The notes below the pieces were generated by a model. It did not search any database, was not told the DNA's origin, and worked only from the letters and a program-made list of their open reading frames with translations. Below, piece by piece: positions 18,142 through 26,456 of a stretch of 64,000 bases of DNA (position 1 is the stretch's first letter; the number at the start of each line of letters is the position of its first letter). Origin of the DNA: AWTP1-13 sp963797005 (lineage in GTDB: Bacteria > Pseudomonadota > Alphaproteobacteria > Rhizobiales > Hyphomicrobiaceae); assembly GCA_963797005.1 (NCBI GenBank), contig CAWCOF010000009.1:558001-622000 (forward strand). Reading direction: 5' to 3'. A program made the position numbers and the translations under genes.

Positions 18142-18322
18142 TCCCCTTTGAAAGGGGACCTACAGGCCTTATGTCATGGTTACAGTGGGTGATGTCGCTC
18201 TTCATCGGTAGTGCCCCCCGTCTAGCCGAAAGACATCATCTGCGGTGTCGGATTCCCTCCCGACACCATGCGCATGACGCGCTTCTTGCGCCCAACTCCT
18301 CCCCCGGAGTTGGGCGTTTTTC
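18142..18322 (+). ncRNA. Candidate structured small RNA
   Basis: Between lolA and the convergent cyclic-nucleotide gene there are three strong hairpins in series: TCCCCTTTGAAAGGGGA (18142-18158), GGTGTCGG/CCGACACC (18244-18267), and the terminator stem GCCCAACTCC/GGAGTTGGGC. No convincing protein fits. A distance of about 280 bases from the lolA stop to the terminator makes an independent RNA as likely as a lolA 3' tail. The family is not recognised and the 5' end is unknown. Confidence 0.45.
18290..18322 (+). terminator. Rho-independent terminator
   Basis: The perfect 10-base stem GCCCAACTCC (18290-18299) / GGAGTTGGGC (18306-18315) has a C-rich loop and is followed by GTTTTTCTTT. It ends transcription of lolA and/or the candidate small RNA just before the opposing gene. 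Confidence 0.85.
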
Positions 18323-18343
18323 TTTGTGGCTGTTGGGTTTAAC

Positions 18344-18862
18344 TCAGGAGGCGCGGGCAATCCGCGGCAGGTCCGCCGCCGGGGCATCATCGGGTTCCGC
18401 CGATCCGCATGCCGCCAAGGCGCTGTCGATCTGGCGCAGCTCCTCGTGGACACGACGCAGGCGCGCGGCGATGCGCTCCCGAAAATGCTCAGCCAGAGAA
18501 GAATCGTCGAGCATCTGAGCGTGCAGCGACCCGCGCGTGATCTTGAGGCAGAGCACGCGCTCCTGGGCGACGATGGTCGAGCCGAATTCGTGCTCGATCA
18601 GCATGGCCATCTCGCCGATCAGCGAGCCGGGCGCGACGGGCTCCGGCGTCGCCAACTGCTCCGATCCCTCTTCGACGCTGGCCGCCTGGCCCCCCACGAT
18701 CAGGAACGCCCCATCCCCGGGCTGGCCGGCCTTGGTGATGACCTGGTTGGGCCGGAACGACAGTTTTTCCGCTTGCCGCCCAATCTCGGTGATCTGCAGC
18801 GGCTTCAGCCCTGCAAACAGCGGCACCCTCAGCAGGGCTGCGACGACTTTGTCGATGGCCAT
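18344..18862 (-). CDS. Stand-alone cyclic-nucleotide-binding domain protein
   Basis: A 172-residue protein with a cNMP-binding jelly roll (VPLFAGLKPLQITEIG, VITKAGQPGDGAFLIVGGQA, PGSLIGEMAMLIEHEFGSTIVA) and a helical tail. The classical ligand Arg of the phosphate cassette (GExALxxxxxRxA) is not obvious: here EMAMLIEHEFGSTI. There is no Crp-type helix-turn-helix, so it is not a transcription factor by itself. It is followed on the same strand by nothing and preceded by the OmpR-type regulator, possibly in one unit. Confidence 0.7.
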   Translation of the reverse strand: MAIDKVVAALLRVPLFAGLKPLQITEIGRQAEKLSFRPNQVITKAGQPGDGAFLIVGGQAASVEEGSEQLATPEPVAPGSLIGEMAMLIEHEFGSTIVAQERVLCLKITRGSLHAQMLDDSSLAEHFRERIAARLRRVHEELRQIDSALAACGSAEPDDAPAADLPRIARAS

Positions 18863-18959
18863 GGACGTATGGATTCCCGAACGAGCGTATCACCAACCTG
18901 TGGTGTGATTCGCCGGGCCTGGTCCAGGCCCATCGGGCAAGTGTCGACAAGGTATGGCT

Positions 18960-19646
18960 TCAGGGCACCAGCTTGTAGCCGCCGGTTTCCGTCACCAGCA
19001 GCTCGGCGTTGGAGGGATCTTTCTCGATCTTCTGCCGCAGACGGTAGATGTGGGTTTCGAGCGTGTGCGTGGTCACGCCCGAATTGTAGCCCCATACCTC
19101 CTGCAGCAGCACGTCGCGCGTCACCACCTTCTCGCCGGCGCGGTAGAGGTATTTGAGGATCGAGGTCTCCTTCTCGGTCAGCCGGATCTTGGCGCCCTTC
19201 TCGTCGAGGAGCATCTTCGAGGCCGGCTTGAAGGAGTACGGGCCGATGGCGAAAACGGCGTCCTCGCTCTGCTCGTGCTGGCGCAGCTGCGCGCGAATGC
19301 GCGCCAGCAGCACGGCGAACTTGAACGGCTTGGTGATGTAGTCGTTGGCGCCGGAATCGAGCCCCAGGATCATGTCCGCATCGGACGTGTTGCCCGTCAG
19401 CATGACGATCGGGCTCTTGAAGCCGCTCTTGCGCAGCAGCTTGCAGGCCTCGCGGCCGTCCATGTCCGGAAGACCCACATCCAGAAGCACCAGATCGAGG
19501 TGCTCCTTCTTGGCCAGGTCGACGCCCTTCGAGGCCGTGCCCGCGGCCATCACCTCGAATTCGTCGTGCAGCCCCAACTGGGCCTTCAGCGACTCGCGCA
19601 GCTCATCGTCGTCATCGACAATGAGAATCTTCCGCGCCGTGCTCAT
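18960..19646 (-). CDS. OmpR/PhoB-family response regulator, CenR-like
   Basis: 228 residues. The receiver domain has acidic pocket DDDD at 11-14, phosphoacceptor Asp56 in LVLLDVGLPD, and Lys in YITKPF. It is followed by a C-terminal winged helix (IRLTEKETSILKYLYRAGEK to THTLETHIYRLRQKIEKDP). It resembles the alphaproteobacterial envelope regulator CenR; that name is inference. ATG 19646 has GGAGCTG upstream and is preferred to ATG 19661. No histidine kinase lies nearby. Confidence 0.8.
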   Translation of the reverse strand: MSTARKILIVDDDDELRESLKAQLGLHDEFEVMAAGTASKGVDLAKKEHLDLVLLDVGLPDMDGREACKLLRKSGFKSPIVMLTGNTSDADMILGLDSGANDYITKPFKFAVLLARIRAQLRQHEQSEDAVFAIGPYSFKPASKMLLDEKGAKIRLTEKETSILKYLYRAGEKVVTRDVLLQEVWGYNSGVTTHTLETHIYRLRQKIEKDPSNAELLVTETGGYKLVP

Positions 19647-19731
19647 GCCGAACAGCTCCATTGAACGAGGATGTTGTGTGAAAGGCAGTCTAGCATCAGA
19701 TTTCGGCAGGAAACAGGGATTGTGCCCGCAC

Positions 19732-20325
19732 GTGAGACCCAAGCACCCGACGGAAGGCGTCGCCCGCGCGCAGGTGGTGCGGGTCCTGGCCCTGTCGGCC
19801 CGCGCCACGACGGGGCTCGTCGTGCTGGGCCCGCTGCGGTTTGCCTGCGCGCTCGGACGCAGCGGCTGGCGGGCGCGCAAGCGCGAATGCGACGGGGCGA
19901 CGCCGGCCGGGCGGTGGCGCATTGGTGCCGTCCGCTATCGCCCGGACCGCGTACGCCGTCCCTCGACAGCCCTTTGCGTGCGCGCGCTGGCGCCGAACGA
20001 GGGCTGGTGCGATGCGCCGGCCGACCGCAACTACAATCGCGGCGTGCGTCATCCCTATCCGGCGAGCGCGGAGCGGCTGTGGCGGCAGGATCATCTCTAC
20101 GACCTTCTTGCCATCCTCGCCTGCAACGACCGGCCGCGCGTCAGAGGCCGGGGTAGCGCCATCTTCCTGCACGTGGCGCATGCCGCGTATGCGCCGACCG
20201 AGGGCTGCATCGCGCTTCGGGCCCCGCACCTTGCCCGCCTGATCGAGCGATTGCGTCCCGGCGCGGTCCTGCAGGTCGGCCGGCTCGACAAAAAAACGCC
20301 CGGCGCGGGAGCGCCGGGCGTCTAG
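19732..20325 (+). CDS. L,D-transpeptidase (YkuD) domain protein
   Basis: About 197 residues with the YkuD catalytic signature HVAHAAYAPTEGCIALR (His and Cys as the catalytic pair). This domain makes 3-3 cross-links or attaches proteins to peptidoglycan. The start is uncertain: GTG 19732 is used here, with TTG 19720 and internal GTGs possible. No clear cleaved signal peptide appears, though a hydrophobic stretch (VVRVLALSA...GLVVLGPLRFACAL) is near the N-terminus. The last 12 codons double as a terminator for the opposing amtB gene. Confidence 0.7.
   Translation: MRPKHPTEGVARAQVVRVLALSARATTGLVVLGPLRFACALGRSGWRARKRECDGATPAGRWRIGAVRYRPDRVRRPSTALCVRALAPNEGWCDAPADRNYNRGVRHPYPASAERLWRQDHLYDLLAILACNDRPRVRGRGSAIFLHVAHAAYAPTEGCIALRAPHLARLIERLRPGAVLQVGRLDKKTPGAGAPGV
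20290..20320 (-). terminator. Terminator for amtB inside the 3' end of the L,D-transpeptidase gene
   Basis: On the minus strand the perfect stem CGCCCGGCGC/GCGCCGGGCG (20297-20306 and 20311-20320) is followed by seven Ts (complement of 20290-20296). It therefore works for the amtB transcript, yet it encodes KKTPGAGAP on the plus strand. Confidence 0.7.
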
Positions 20326-20358
20326 AGCACGTACCGGGGAAGTGGCGTGCTCGAGTGA

Positions 20359-20392
20359 GCAGCAAGGCCCGATGGAGCGCGGGCCTTGCTGC
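20359..20392. terminator. GC-rich hairpin between converging genes
   Basis: GCAGCAAGGCCC (20359-20370) and GGGCCTTGCTGC (20381-20392) form a perfect 12-base stem just after the amtB stop. It lacks a T-run on either strand. It may stabilise or terminate transcripts from either side. Confidence 0.5.
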
Positions 20393-20398
20393 AGTAAC

Positions 20399-21874
20399 TC
20401 AGTAGTTGTAGGCGCGCTCGCCGTGATCGACGAGGTCGAGACCCTCGCGCTCCTGGTCGGTTTCGCGGCGCAAGCCGACGAGCAGCTTGACCACGAAGTA
20501 CAGCACGGCAGCTCCGACGCCGGACCAGACCAGCGTCAGCAGAACAGTTTTTGCCTGCACGATGACCTGCGCCACCATGTCGTAGTCGGCGACCTTGCCT
20601 GTCGTGTAGTCGAACACGCCCGTGCCGCCCAGCACGGGGGCCGCAAGGATGCCGGTCCCGAGTGCACCGATGATGCCGCCGATGCAGTGCACGCCGAAGA
20701 CGTCGAGTGCATCGTCGTAACCCAGCGCGTTCTTGACGGCCGAGACGAAGAACATGCACACGAAGCCCGCGACGATGCCAAGAACGATGGCGCCCATCGG
20801 CCCGGAAAATCCCGAGGCCGGCGTGACGGCGACGAGGCCCGCCACCGCACCTGATGCACCACCCAGGAGGCTCGGCTTGCCCTTGAAGATCTGCTCGGCA
20901 AGCATCCAGGCCAGAGCCGCCGCCGCGGTCGCCACGAAGGTGTTGATCATGGCAAGCGCAGCAGTGCCGCCAGCCTCGAGCGCGGAGCCCGCGTTGAAGC
21001 CAAACCAGCCGACCCACAGCAGCGCCGCACCGACCATCGTCATGGTCAGCGAATGGGGAGGCATGGCTTCGCGGCCATAGCCCACGCGCTTGCCGACGAT
21101 GAGGGCGCCCACCAGGCCGGCGATGCCGGAGTTGATGTGGACGACCGTGCCGCCAGCGAAGTCGAGCGCGCCCCACTGGAAGGCGAGACCCGCGTTGGCC
21201 GACACTTTCGCCATGGCAGCTTCCGCCGCCGCCTTGGCATCACCTGTCGCGGCTGCGAGGGCCTTGCCTGCGGCAACCGTCGCCCCCGGACCGGCCCAGT
21301 ACCAGACCATGTGCGCGATCGGGAAGTAGACGACCGTGACCCACAGGCCGATGAACAGAAGGACGGCCGAAAACTTCATGCGCTCCGCCATCGATCCGAC
21401 GATCAGTGCCGGCGTGATGCAGGCAAACGTCATCTGGAAACAGATGTAGACGTACTCCGGAATGACCACGCCGTCGCTGAACGTCTCGACGTTGGATTCG
21501 GGCGTCACGCCGGCCAGGAAGGCCTTCGAGAAGCCGCCAACGAACATGTTGAAGCTTGAGCCTTCGCTGAAGGCCATGCTGTACCCGTAGAGCACCCAGA
21601 GGATGCAGACCAGGCAGACGCAAGCGAACACCTGCATCAGCATCGACAGCATGTTCTTGGTGCGCACCAAGCCGCCGTAGAACAGCGCCAGCCCCGGTAC
21701 CGTCATAAGCAGGACCAGCACGGACGCCGTCATCATCCACGCAATGTCGCCCTTGTTCGGCGTGGGCGCCGGCGGTGTCGTCGGCGCTTGCGCGAACGCG
21801 GGTGCGACGATCAACGCTAGAGCGATCGCCGCCAGGACGACGGCAGCGATCCGGCGCAAATTACTAAGCTTCAT
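20399..21874 (-). CDS. amtB: Ammonium transporter AmtB
   Basis: A 491-residue Amt protein with a signal peptide (LAAIALALIVAPAFAQA) and eleven predicted helices. Motifs: GLALFYGGLVRTKNMLS, FQWGALDFAGGTVVHINSG with the first pore His, FGVHCIGGIIGALGTG with the second, and a C-terminal tail REREGLDLVDHGERAYNY-like (EREGLDLVDHGERAYNY) that contacts PII. It lies 48 bases after glnK, the standard glnK-amtB pair, so PII blocks the channel when nitrogen is plentiful. Confidence 0.92.
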   Translation of the reverse strand: MKLSNLRRIAAVVLAAIALALIVAPAFAQAPTTPPAPTPNKGDIAWMMTASVLVLLMTVPGLALFYGGLVRTKNMLSMLMQVFACVCLVCILWVLYGYSMAFSEGSSFNMFVGGFSKAFLAGVTPESNVETFSDGVVIPEYVYICFQMTFACITPALIVGSMAERMKFSAVLLFIGLWVTVVYFPIAHMVWYWAGPGATVAAGKALAAATGDAKAAAEAAMAKVSANAGLAFQWGALDFAGGTVVHINSGIAGLVGALIVGKRVGYGREAMPPHSLTMTMVGAALLWVGWFGFNAGSALEAGGTAALAMINTFVATAAAALAWMLAEQIFKGKPSLLGGASGAVAGLVAVTPASGFSGPMGAIVLGIVAGFVCMFFVSAVKNALGYDDALDVFGVHCIGGIIGALGTGILAAPVLGGTGVFDYTTGKVADYDMVAQVIVQAKTVLLTLVWSGVGAAVLYFVVKLLVGLRRETDQEREGLDLVDHGERAYNY

Positions 21875-21922
21875 GTCAGGTGCCTCCAGTGTGCGGCGTG
21901 AATGATTGACTATGGCAGGCGA

Positions 21923-22261
21923 TCAGATCGCGCTGTCGTCGGTCTCGCCCGTGCGGACACGGACTGCATGCTCGACTGGCGAGACGAAGATCTTGCCGTC
22001 CCCGATCTGTCCCGTGCGGGCCGCGCGGACGATGGCCTCCACGGCCTTGTCCACGCCGGCCGACGGTACGACAACCTCGAGCTTGACCTTTGGCAGGAAG
22101 CTCACCGCGTACTCCGCCCCGCGGTAGATTTCCGTATGCCCCTTCTGGCGGCCGTAACCCTTGACCTCGGTTACGGTCATGCCCTGTAGCCCGAGATCGG
22201 TCAGCGCCGAGCGGACTTCCTCGAGCTTGAACGGCTTGATGATGGCCGTCACGAGCTTCAT
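21923..22261 (-). CDS. glnK: Nitrogen regulatory PII protein GlnK
   Basis: A 112-residue PII trimer subunit: MKLVTAIIKPFKLEEVRSAL, T-loop GRQKGHTEIYRGAEY with the uridylylated Tyr51, and C-loop TGQIGDGKIFV. It reports 2-oxoglutarate and ATP/ADP state and gates AmtB. AAGGGGAACCCAC precedes ATG 22261. A sigma-54-type promoter lies about 90 bases upstream. Confidence 0.93.
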   Translation of the reverse strand: MKLVTAIIKPFKLEEVRSALTDLGLQGMTVTEVKGYGRQKGHTEIYRGAEYAVSFLPKVKLEVVVPSAGVDKAVEAIVRAARTGQIGDGKIFVSPVEHAVRVRTGETDDSAI

Positions 22262-22352
22262 GTGGGTTCCCCTTGATTGCTCGGCCGCGCTGCCAAGCAG
22301 TGGGCAACGCGGCAACCCTCGCCACCCGCACTCGGCGGCGCGCCGGGTACAA

Positions 22353-22369
22353 CTCAAAACGCGTGCCAA
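22353..22369 (-). promoter_or_regulatory. Candidate sigma-54 promoter of glnK-amtB
   Basis: On the minus strand the site reads TTGGCACGCGTTTTGAG. The -24 block TTGGCACG is perfect, and the -12 block is TTGA instead of TTGC with correct spacing. NtrC-activated sigma-54 transcription of glnK-amtB is established in proteobacteria, so the location fits. Confidence 0.6.
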
Positions 22370-22480
22370 ACGGGCAGAATCCGGCAAGCTATTGAAGTTC
22401 AAGAGGGAATACGCTCGGACGAGCGCCCGTGAATTTGGCGAGCAATGCCTATAAGTTAGGCAATAGTTAATTTCTGCCGG

Positions 22481-23380
22481 TCATCTGGGCACGAAGTCCG
22501 AGCGGCGCTCACGCATCAATCCCTCCTGCGAAACGGAGGCGATGAGCACGCCGTCGCGGGTATAGACGCTGCCCCGGCAGAAGCCGCGGGCACCGTGGCT
22601 CGAGGGGCTGTCCTGGGCGTAGAGCAGCCAGTCGTCCGCCCGGAACTTGCGGTGGAACCACAGGGCGTGGTCGAGGCTCGCCAGCTGGATGTCCTTGTCG
22701 AACATCAGCTTGCCATGGGCGATCAGCGCCGTGTCGAGAAGCGTGAAGTCGGAGGCATAGGCCAGCACGCACTGGTGTAAGGGAAAAGCGTCGGGCAGCC
22801 GGCCGCTGGCGCGCATCCATGTGTACTGCACGGGCTCGTGCTTCTGCCGTGCCAGGTAGCGCGAAACGTCCACGGGACGCATCTCGATGGGCCGCTCGCG
22901 CTCCCAGTAGCTTTTCATGTTGTCGGGGAGATGTGCGATGAGCTGGTCCTTGAGCTGCTGCTCGCTTGGCAGCTCCTCAGGCGGCGGCACCTTGGGCATC
23001 GTGCTCTGATGGTCGAGGCCGGGCTCTTCCTTGTGGAAGGATACGCTCATGACGAACATCGCCCGCCCGCGCTGGATCGCAGTCACGCGACGCGTGGAGA
23101 AGCTGCCGCCGTCCCGCACCCGTTCGACGTTGTAGACGATGGGCCGCGCAGGATCGCCCGCGAGCAGGAAATAAGCGTGCAGCGAGTGGGCGAAGCGCTC
23201 CGCCGGGACCGTGCGCACCGCAGCCACCAGGGCCTGGCCCAGCACCTGGCCGCCATAGACGCGCTGCCAGCCCTGTGCGGGCCCGCGTCCGCGAAACAGG
23301 TTCTCCTCCAGCGGCTCCAGGTCCAGTATGGAGATGAGGTTGTCGACGGCGCTCGACGTCGTGGTGGCCTTGGGCGGCAT
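22481..23380 (-). CDS. tesB: Acyl-CoA thioesterase II, TesB-like
   Basis: 299 residues with two hotdog domains. N-terminal half: LFRGRGPAQGWQRVYGGQVLGQAL and HSLHAYFLLAGDP. C-terminal half: LPLHQCVLAYASDFTLLDTAL with the catalytic Asp, then ASLDHALWFHRKFRADDWLLY. It hydrolyses medium- and long-chain acyl-CoA. It is divergent from the FAD monooxygenase and lies behind glnK, an order shared by many Rhizobiales. Confidence 0.9.
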   Translation of the reverse strand: MPPKATTTSSAVDNLISILDLEPLEENLFRGRGPAQGWQRVYGGQVLGQALVAAVRTVPAERFAHSLHAYFLLAGDPARPIVYNVERVRDGGSFSTRRVTAIQRGRAMFVMSVSFHKEEPGLDHQSTMPKVPPPEELPSEQQLKDQLIAHLPDNMKSYWERERPIEMRPVDVSRYLARQKHEPVQYTWMRASGRLPDAFPLHQCVLAYASDFTLLDTALIAHGKLMFDKDIQLASLDHALWFHRKFRADDWLLYAQDSPSSHGARGFCRGSVYTRDGVLIASVSQEGLMRERRSDFVPR

Positions 23381-23483
23381 GTCGCACCTGCTGTGTCAAT
23401 GGGTTGGCCACAAGGGAGGCCGCCCCTGGGGGCCTGTCAAGCCGCGGGAGAGCGAGAGCGCAATTGTCCTTGGAGCGAAGGCG

Positions 23484-24725
23484 GTGACTTTGGCGAGCGG
23501 TCGCTACGGTGTCGTGATCGGTGGCGGCGGCATCGCCGGGCTGACGCTCGCCTTGCGCGCTGGCCGATGCCCTGGGCTCCGCGATGCGCATCGCCGTGGT
23601 CGACCGCGCCCAGCTCACCGGTCCCGCGCGGCGGCGCGACGGGCGCGCCTTTGCCCTGTCTGCCGGCTCCAAGAACATGCTGGCCCGGCTCGGCGTGTGG
23701 CCGGCGCTGTGCCGGGGAGGCGCAGCCGGTGACGGCGGTCGACATCACCGACTCGAGCCTCGAGGATGCCTTCCGCCCGGTGCTCGTCTCCTACGACAAC
23801 AGGGTGGACGGCGAGCCCGCCACCTGGATCGTCGAGAACGACCGGCTGCTCGAGGCGCTGATCGCCGCGGCATCGTCGCGTCCCGGCGTCGAACTCATCG
23901 GCGGCAACGCGGCGGAAGGGTTCGCCAGGGACGAGCACGGCGTCGACGTCGCGCTCGCCGGCGGCGGAATGCTGCGCGCGGCGCTGCTGATCGCCGCCGA
24001 CGGGCGCAACTCGCGTCTGCGCGAGGCCGCCGGCATCCGCATCGTGCGCTGGCGCTATCCGCAGATCGGCATCGTGACGACCGCGCGCCACGACAAGCCC
24101 CACGGCGGCCGGGCCGTGCAGCATTTTCTGCCCTCGGGACCCTTCGCCCTGTTGCCGCTCACCGGCAACCGCACCTCCATCACCTGGACGGAAGCCGAAG
24201 AGCGCGGGCGCGAAATCGTCGCGCTCGACGATGCGGCGTTCCTGGCGGAGGTGGAGAAGCGCTTCGATTGGCGGCTGGGCGGCGTTGCGCTCGCGGGTCC
24301 GCGCAGCGCCTGGCCGCTCGACATGCACCTTGCCCGCGCGCTGGTGGCCGACCGATTCGCGCTGCTTGGCGACGCGGCGCATGGCGTGCATCCGATCGCC
24401 GGCCAGGGCCTCAATCTGGGGTTTCGCGATGTCGCCGCGCTGGCCGAGGTGCTGGTCGATGCGGCGCGGCTCGGGCTCGACGTCGGCTCGCTCGCCGTGC
24501 TCGAGCGCTACGAGCGCTGGCGGCGGCTCGAACTCGGCGGTCTCGGCCGTCGCCTTCGACAGCCTCAACCGCCTCTTCTCCAACGATTTGACGCCGCTGC
24601 GGACATTGCGCGATTTCGGCCTCGGCCTCGTCGAGCGCATGCCGGGCCTGAAGCAGTTCTTCGTCGCCGAGGCCGCCGGCCTCACCGGCGAGGTGCCCAG
24701 GCTGCTGCGCGGCGAGGCTCTATGA
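23484..24725 (+). CDS. UbiH/UbiF-family FAD-dependent monooxygenase, three frameshifts
   Basis: About 413 residues. The dinucleotide-binding motif is GVVIGGGGIAGLTLAL; the second FAD motif is DRFALLGDAAHGVHPIAGQG followed by LNLGFRDVAALAEVL, typical of ubiquinone-ring hydroxylases. Single extra bases near 23560, 23718 (GGGG run) and 24525 break the frame, but conserved sequence continues across each. The likely start is GTG 23484 after GGAGCGAAG. The expected role is aromatic-ring hydroxylation in ubiquinone synthesis; which ring position is not clear. It is divergent from tesB. Confidence 0.8.
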
Positions 24726-24745
24726 TGCGCCAACGGAGCGGACGC

Positions 24746-26008
24746 TCAGCCGCGCCGGTCGGTTGGCGGTAAGACTTCGACGGTCGCCAGGCCCCGAACG
24801 AGGCCCAGGCTGTCCTTGATGCCCGCCTCCCAGGCGGTGAGCATGCGCGATCCGACTTCGCCGTCCCGCGAGGCAAAGTACGCCCGCACCTGAGGCGCAA
24901 CGGCTGCCATGGCATCTGCCGTCGCTTCCATGTGCTCGGCCGCCCTTCTCTCGGGCAGATCCGCGCGCGTGCGCGCCAGCCTGATGAGACTCTTGCGATC
25001 GGGCCATCTCGTCGAGCCCTCCAAGGTGAGCGCCATCGGGTCTCGAGGGAGATAGGGCCACGTCGTCACGAGATCGTAGACGGGGGCGAGTTGCGCAGGG
25101 CCATCCACCTGCCCGTAGATGATGCCGAAGTTCTTGAGGTGGGCGTCGCCATTGCGGATCGCGCAGTTGAGGAGAAACAGCCGGAAGAGGTCCTCCAGCG
25201 ACCTGGCCGCATCGGCCGGGGCGACGAATTCGCGTAGCCGCCGGAAGATGCGCGTCTCGTAGCCGCCCTTGTATTTGTCCGCCGTGCCCAAGCCGTTCAA
25301 CACGCAGAAGTCCTCGAAGCCGAGGTATCTTCCATCGACCAAGTCGAACCGGTCGATGACGAGGGCGCCGCCATCATCGGAGAGCACGAAGTTGGCGACC
25401 GGCAGCCCGAGGTGCTTCGCGACCTCGAGGCAGAAGAACTCGTTGGCCGCCAGCTCTGGAAACTCGCCCTCTTCCCACAGTTTGACGATATGGGTGGCGC
25501 TCAGAATGCTTGGCCATTGCCGGCCTTTCGCGGGTGAGGACTTGTCCGTTCCACGAATCATCACCTTCGGCTGCACGCCGGAGAGGCCGGAATGGGACGC
25601 GAACTGCTCCAGAAGGTAGTCGAACAGCTCACCGCCACGGCGGGCGCGCAGAATCTCGTCGATCGACTGGAACGGAACCTTCTCATCCAATTCCTCGTCG
25701 ATCGCAGAGTATCTGACGCGCCCGATCTGGCTGCGGCCAATGATGCCGAGCAAATCGAAGTCGTCGAACCTTCCGGTGGCTTTTGCGAACCGGCGCGTCA
25801 GCCGCGCGCGCAAGGCGCCTTCGGGCAGGTTCATCTCGAAAATCGGAAGGAGACCCGCCGTCTCGTTCCATGATTGAACGCGCACGGGCATGGTCACGGA
25901 AACCGCTCGCTCACCGTCGGCGGTCGGCTCATAGGCGAAGGTCGAGCCGCGCGGTGGCAGCCGGTCCAGAACGCCGGCGCGTCGATTGTCCGACCAGACG
26001 CGGATCAT
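24746..26008 (-). CDS. hipA: HipA-family serine/threonine kinase toxin
   Basis: 420 residues. It has the N-terminal HipA domain, the substrate/ATP loop LSGVQPKVMI (142-151), catalytic RNGDAHLKNFGI (285-296) with Asp288 and Asn293, and the metal-binding YDLVTT with Asp312. E. coli HipA phosphorylates glutamyl-tRNA synthetase; the target here is unknown. Its start overlaps the hipB stop by four bases (ATGA), giving the usual antitoxin-first, coupled order. Close to full length with all kinase residues, so probably functional. Confidence 0.9.
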   Translation of the reverse strand: MIRVWSDNRRAGVLDRLPPRGSTFAYEPTADGERAVSVTMPVRVQSWNETAGLLPIFEMNLPEGALRARLTRRFAKATGRFDDFDLLGIIGRSQIGRVRYSAIDEELDEKVPFQSIDEILRARRGGELFDYLLEQFASHSGLSGVQPKVMIRGTDKSSPAKGRQWPSILSATHIVKLWEEGEFPELAANEFFCLEVAKHLGLPVANFVLSDDGGALVIDRFDLVDGRYLGFEDFCVLNGLGTADKYKGGYETRIFRRLREFVAPADAARSLEDLFRLFLLNCAIRNGDAHLKNFGIIYGQVDGPAQLAPVYDLVTTWPYLPRDPMALTLEGSTRWPDRKSLIRLARTRADLPERRAAEHMEATADAMAAVAPQVRAYFASRDGEVGSRMLTAWEAGIKDSLGLVRGLATVEVLPPTDRRG

Positions 26009-26271
26009 CGTGCCTTCTCGTGCTCCTCTTCCGCTCGGAGGTCTTCCAAGGTCGGCCGCTTCAGGTTCAGGGTCGTCACGCGTAAATCGAGGCCCACCGC
26101 GTTCATGATGCGAACGAGGTTCTTGAAGCCGATGTCGGACGCCCGCAGGTTTTCCAGGGCTTCAATGCGGGCGCGACTGACGCCGGCCCTTTTGGCGAGC
26201 GCGTCGCGCGTCAGCTTGAGTGATCGGCGCGCCTGCTTGACTTGCGTACCCAGATCCGTGAGGGTCGGCAT
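26005..26271 (-). CDS. hipB: HipB-like antitoxin, XRE family
   Basis: 88 residues with a central helix-turn-helix (LKLTRDALAKRAGVSRARIEALE) and a C-terminal extension (RPTLEDLRAEEEHEKAR). It is expected to bind HipA and repress the operon through the four 16-base operators immediately upstream. Confidence 0.85.
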   Translation of the reverse strand: MPTLTDLGTQVKQARRSLKLTRDALAKRAGVSRARIEALENLRASDIGFKNLVRIMNAVGLDLRVTTLNLKRPTLEDLRAEEEHEKAR

Positions 26272-26277
26272 TGAAAC

Positions 26278-26406
26278 AGCTTGAATGTGAGTTGAAACTT
26301 CGATTGAAGTTCCGAATAGCTAACATGCGAGCCGCTGAATTGTCAATAACAGCTCGTATGCGAGCCAAAATCTGGCTATGGCCTCAAAATAGCTTGTAAG
26401 TAAGCT
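26278..26406. promoter_or_regulatory. Four HipB operators
   Basis: Four related 16-base sites begin at 26278, 26318, 26351 and 26391: AGCTTGAATGTGAGTT, AGCTAACATGCGAGCC, AGCTCGTATGCGAGCC and AGCTTGTAAGTAAGCT. The last two are near-perfect dyads. Spacing is 40, 33 and 40 bases. They lie directly in front of hipB in a region much richer in A/T than its surroundings. Confidence 0.7.
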
Positions 26407-26456
26407 GTTTTATCCGCGGTCTTTGGCCGCAAGCCGCATACCCTACGCGCGCTGCT

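Noticed and set aside
22838..23483. Long plus-strand open frame antisense to tesB leading into the FAD monooxygenase
   Set aside because: Only the part after 23484 matches the monooxygenase; the upstream part is a shadow of tesB.
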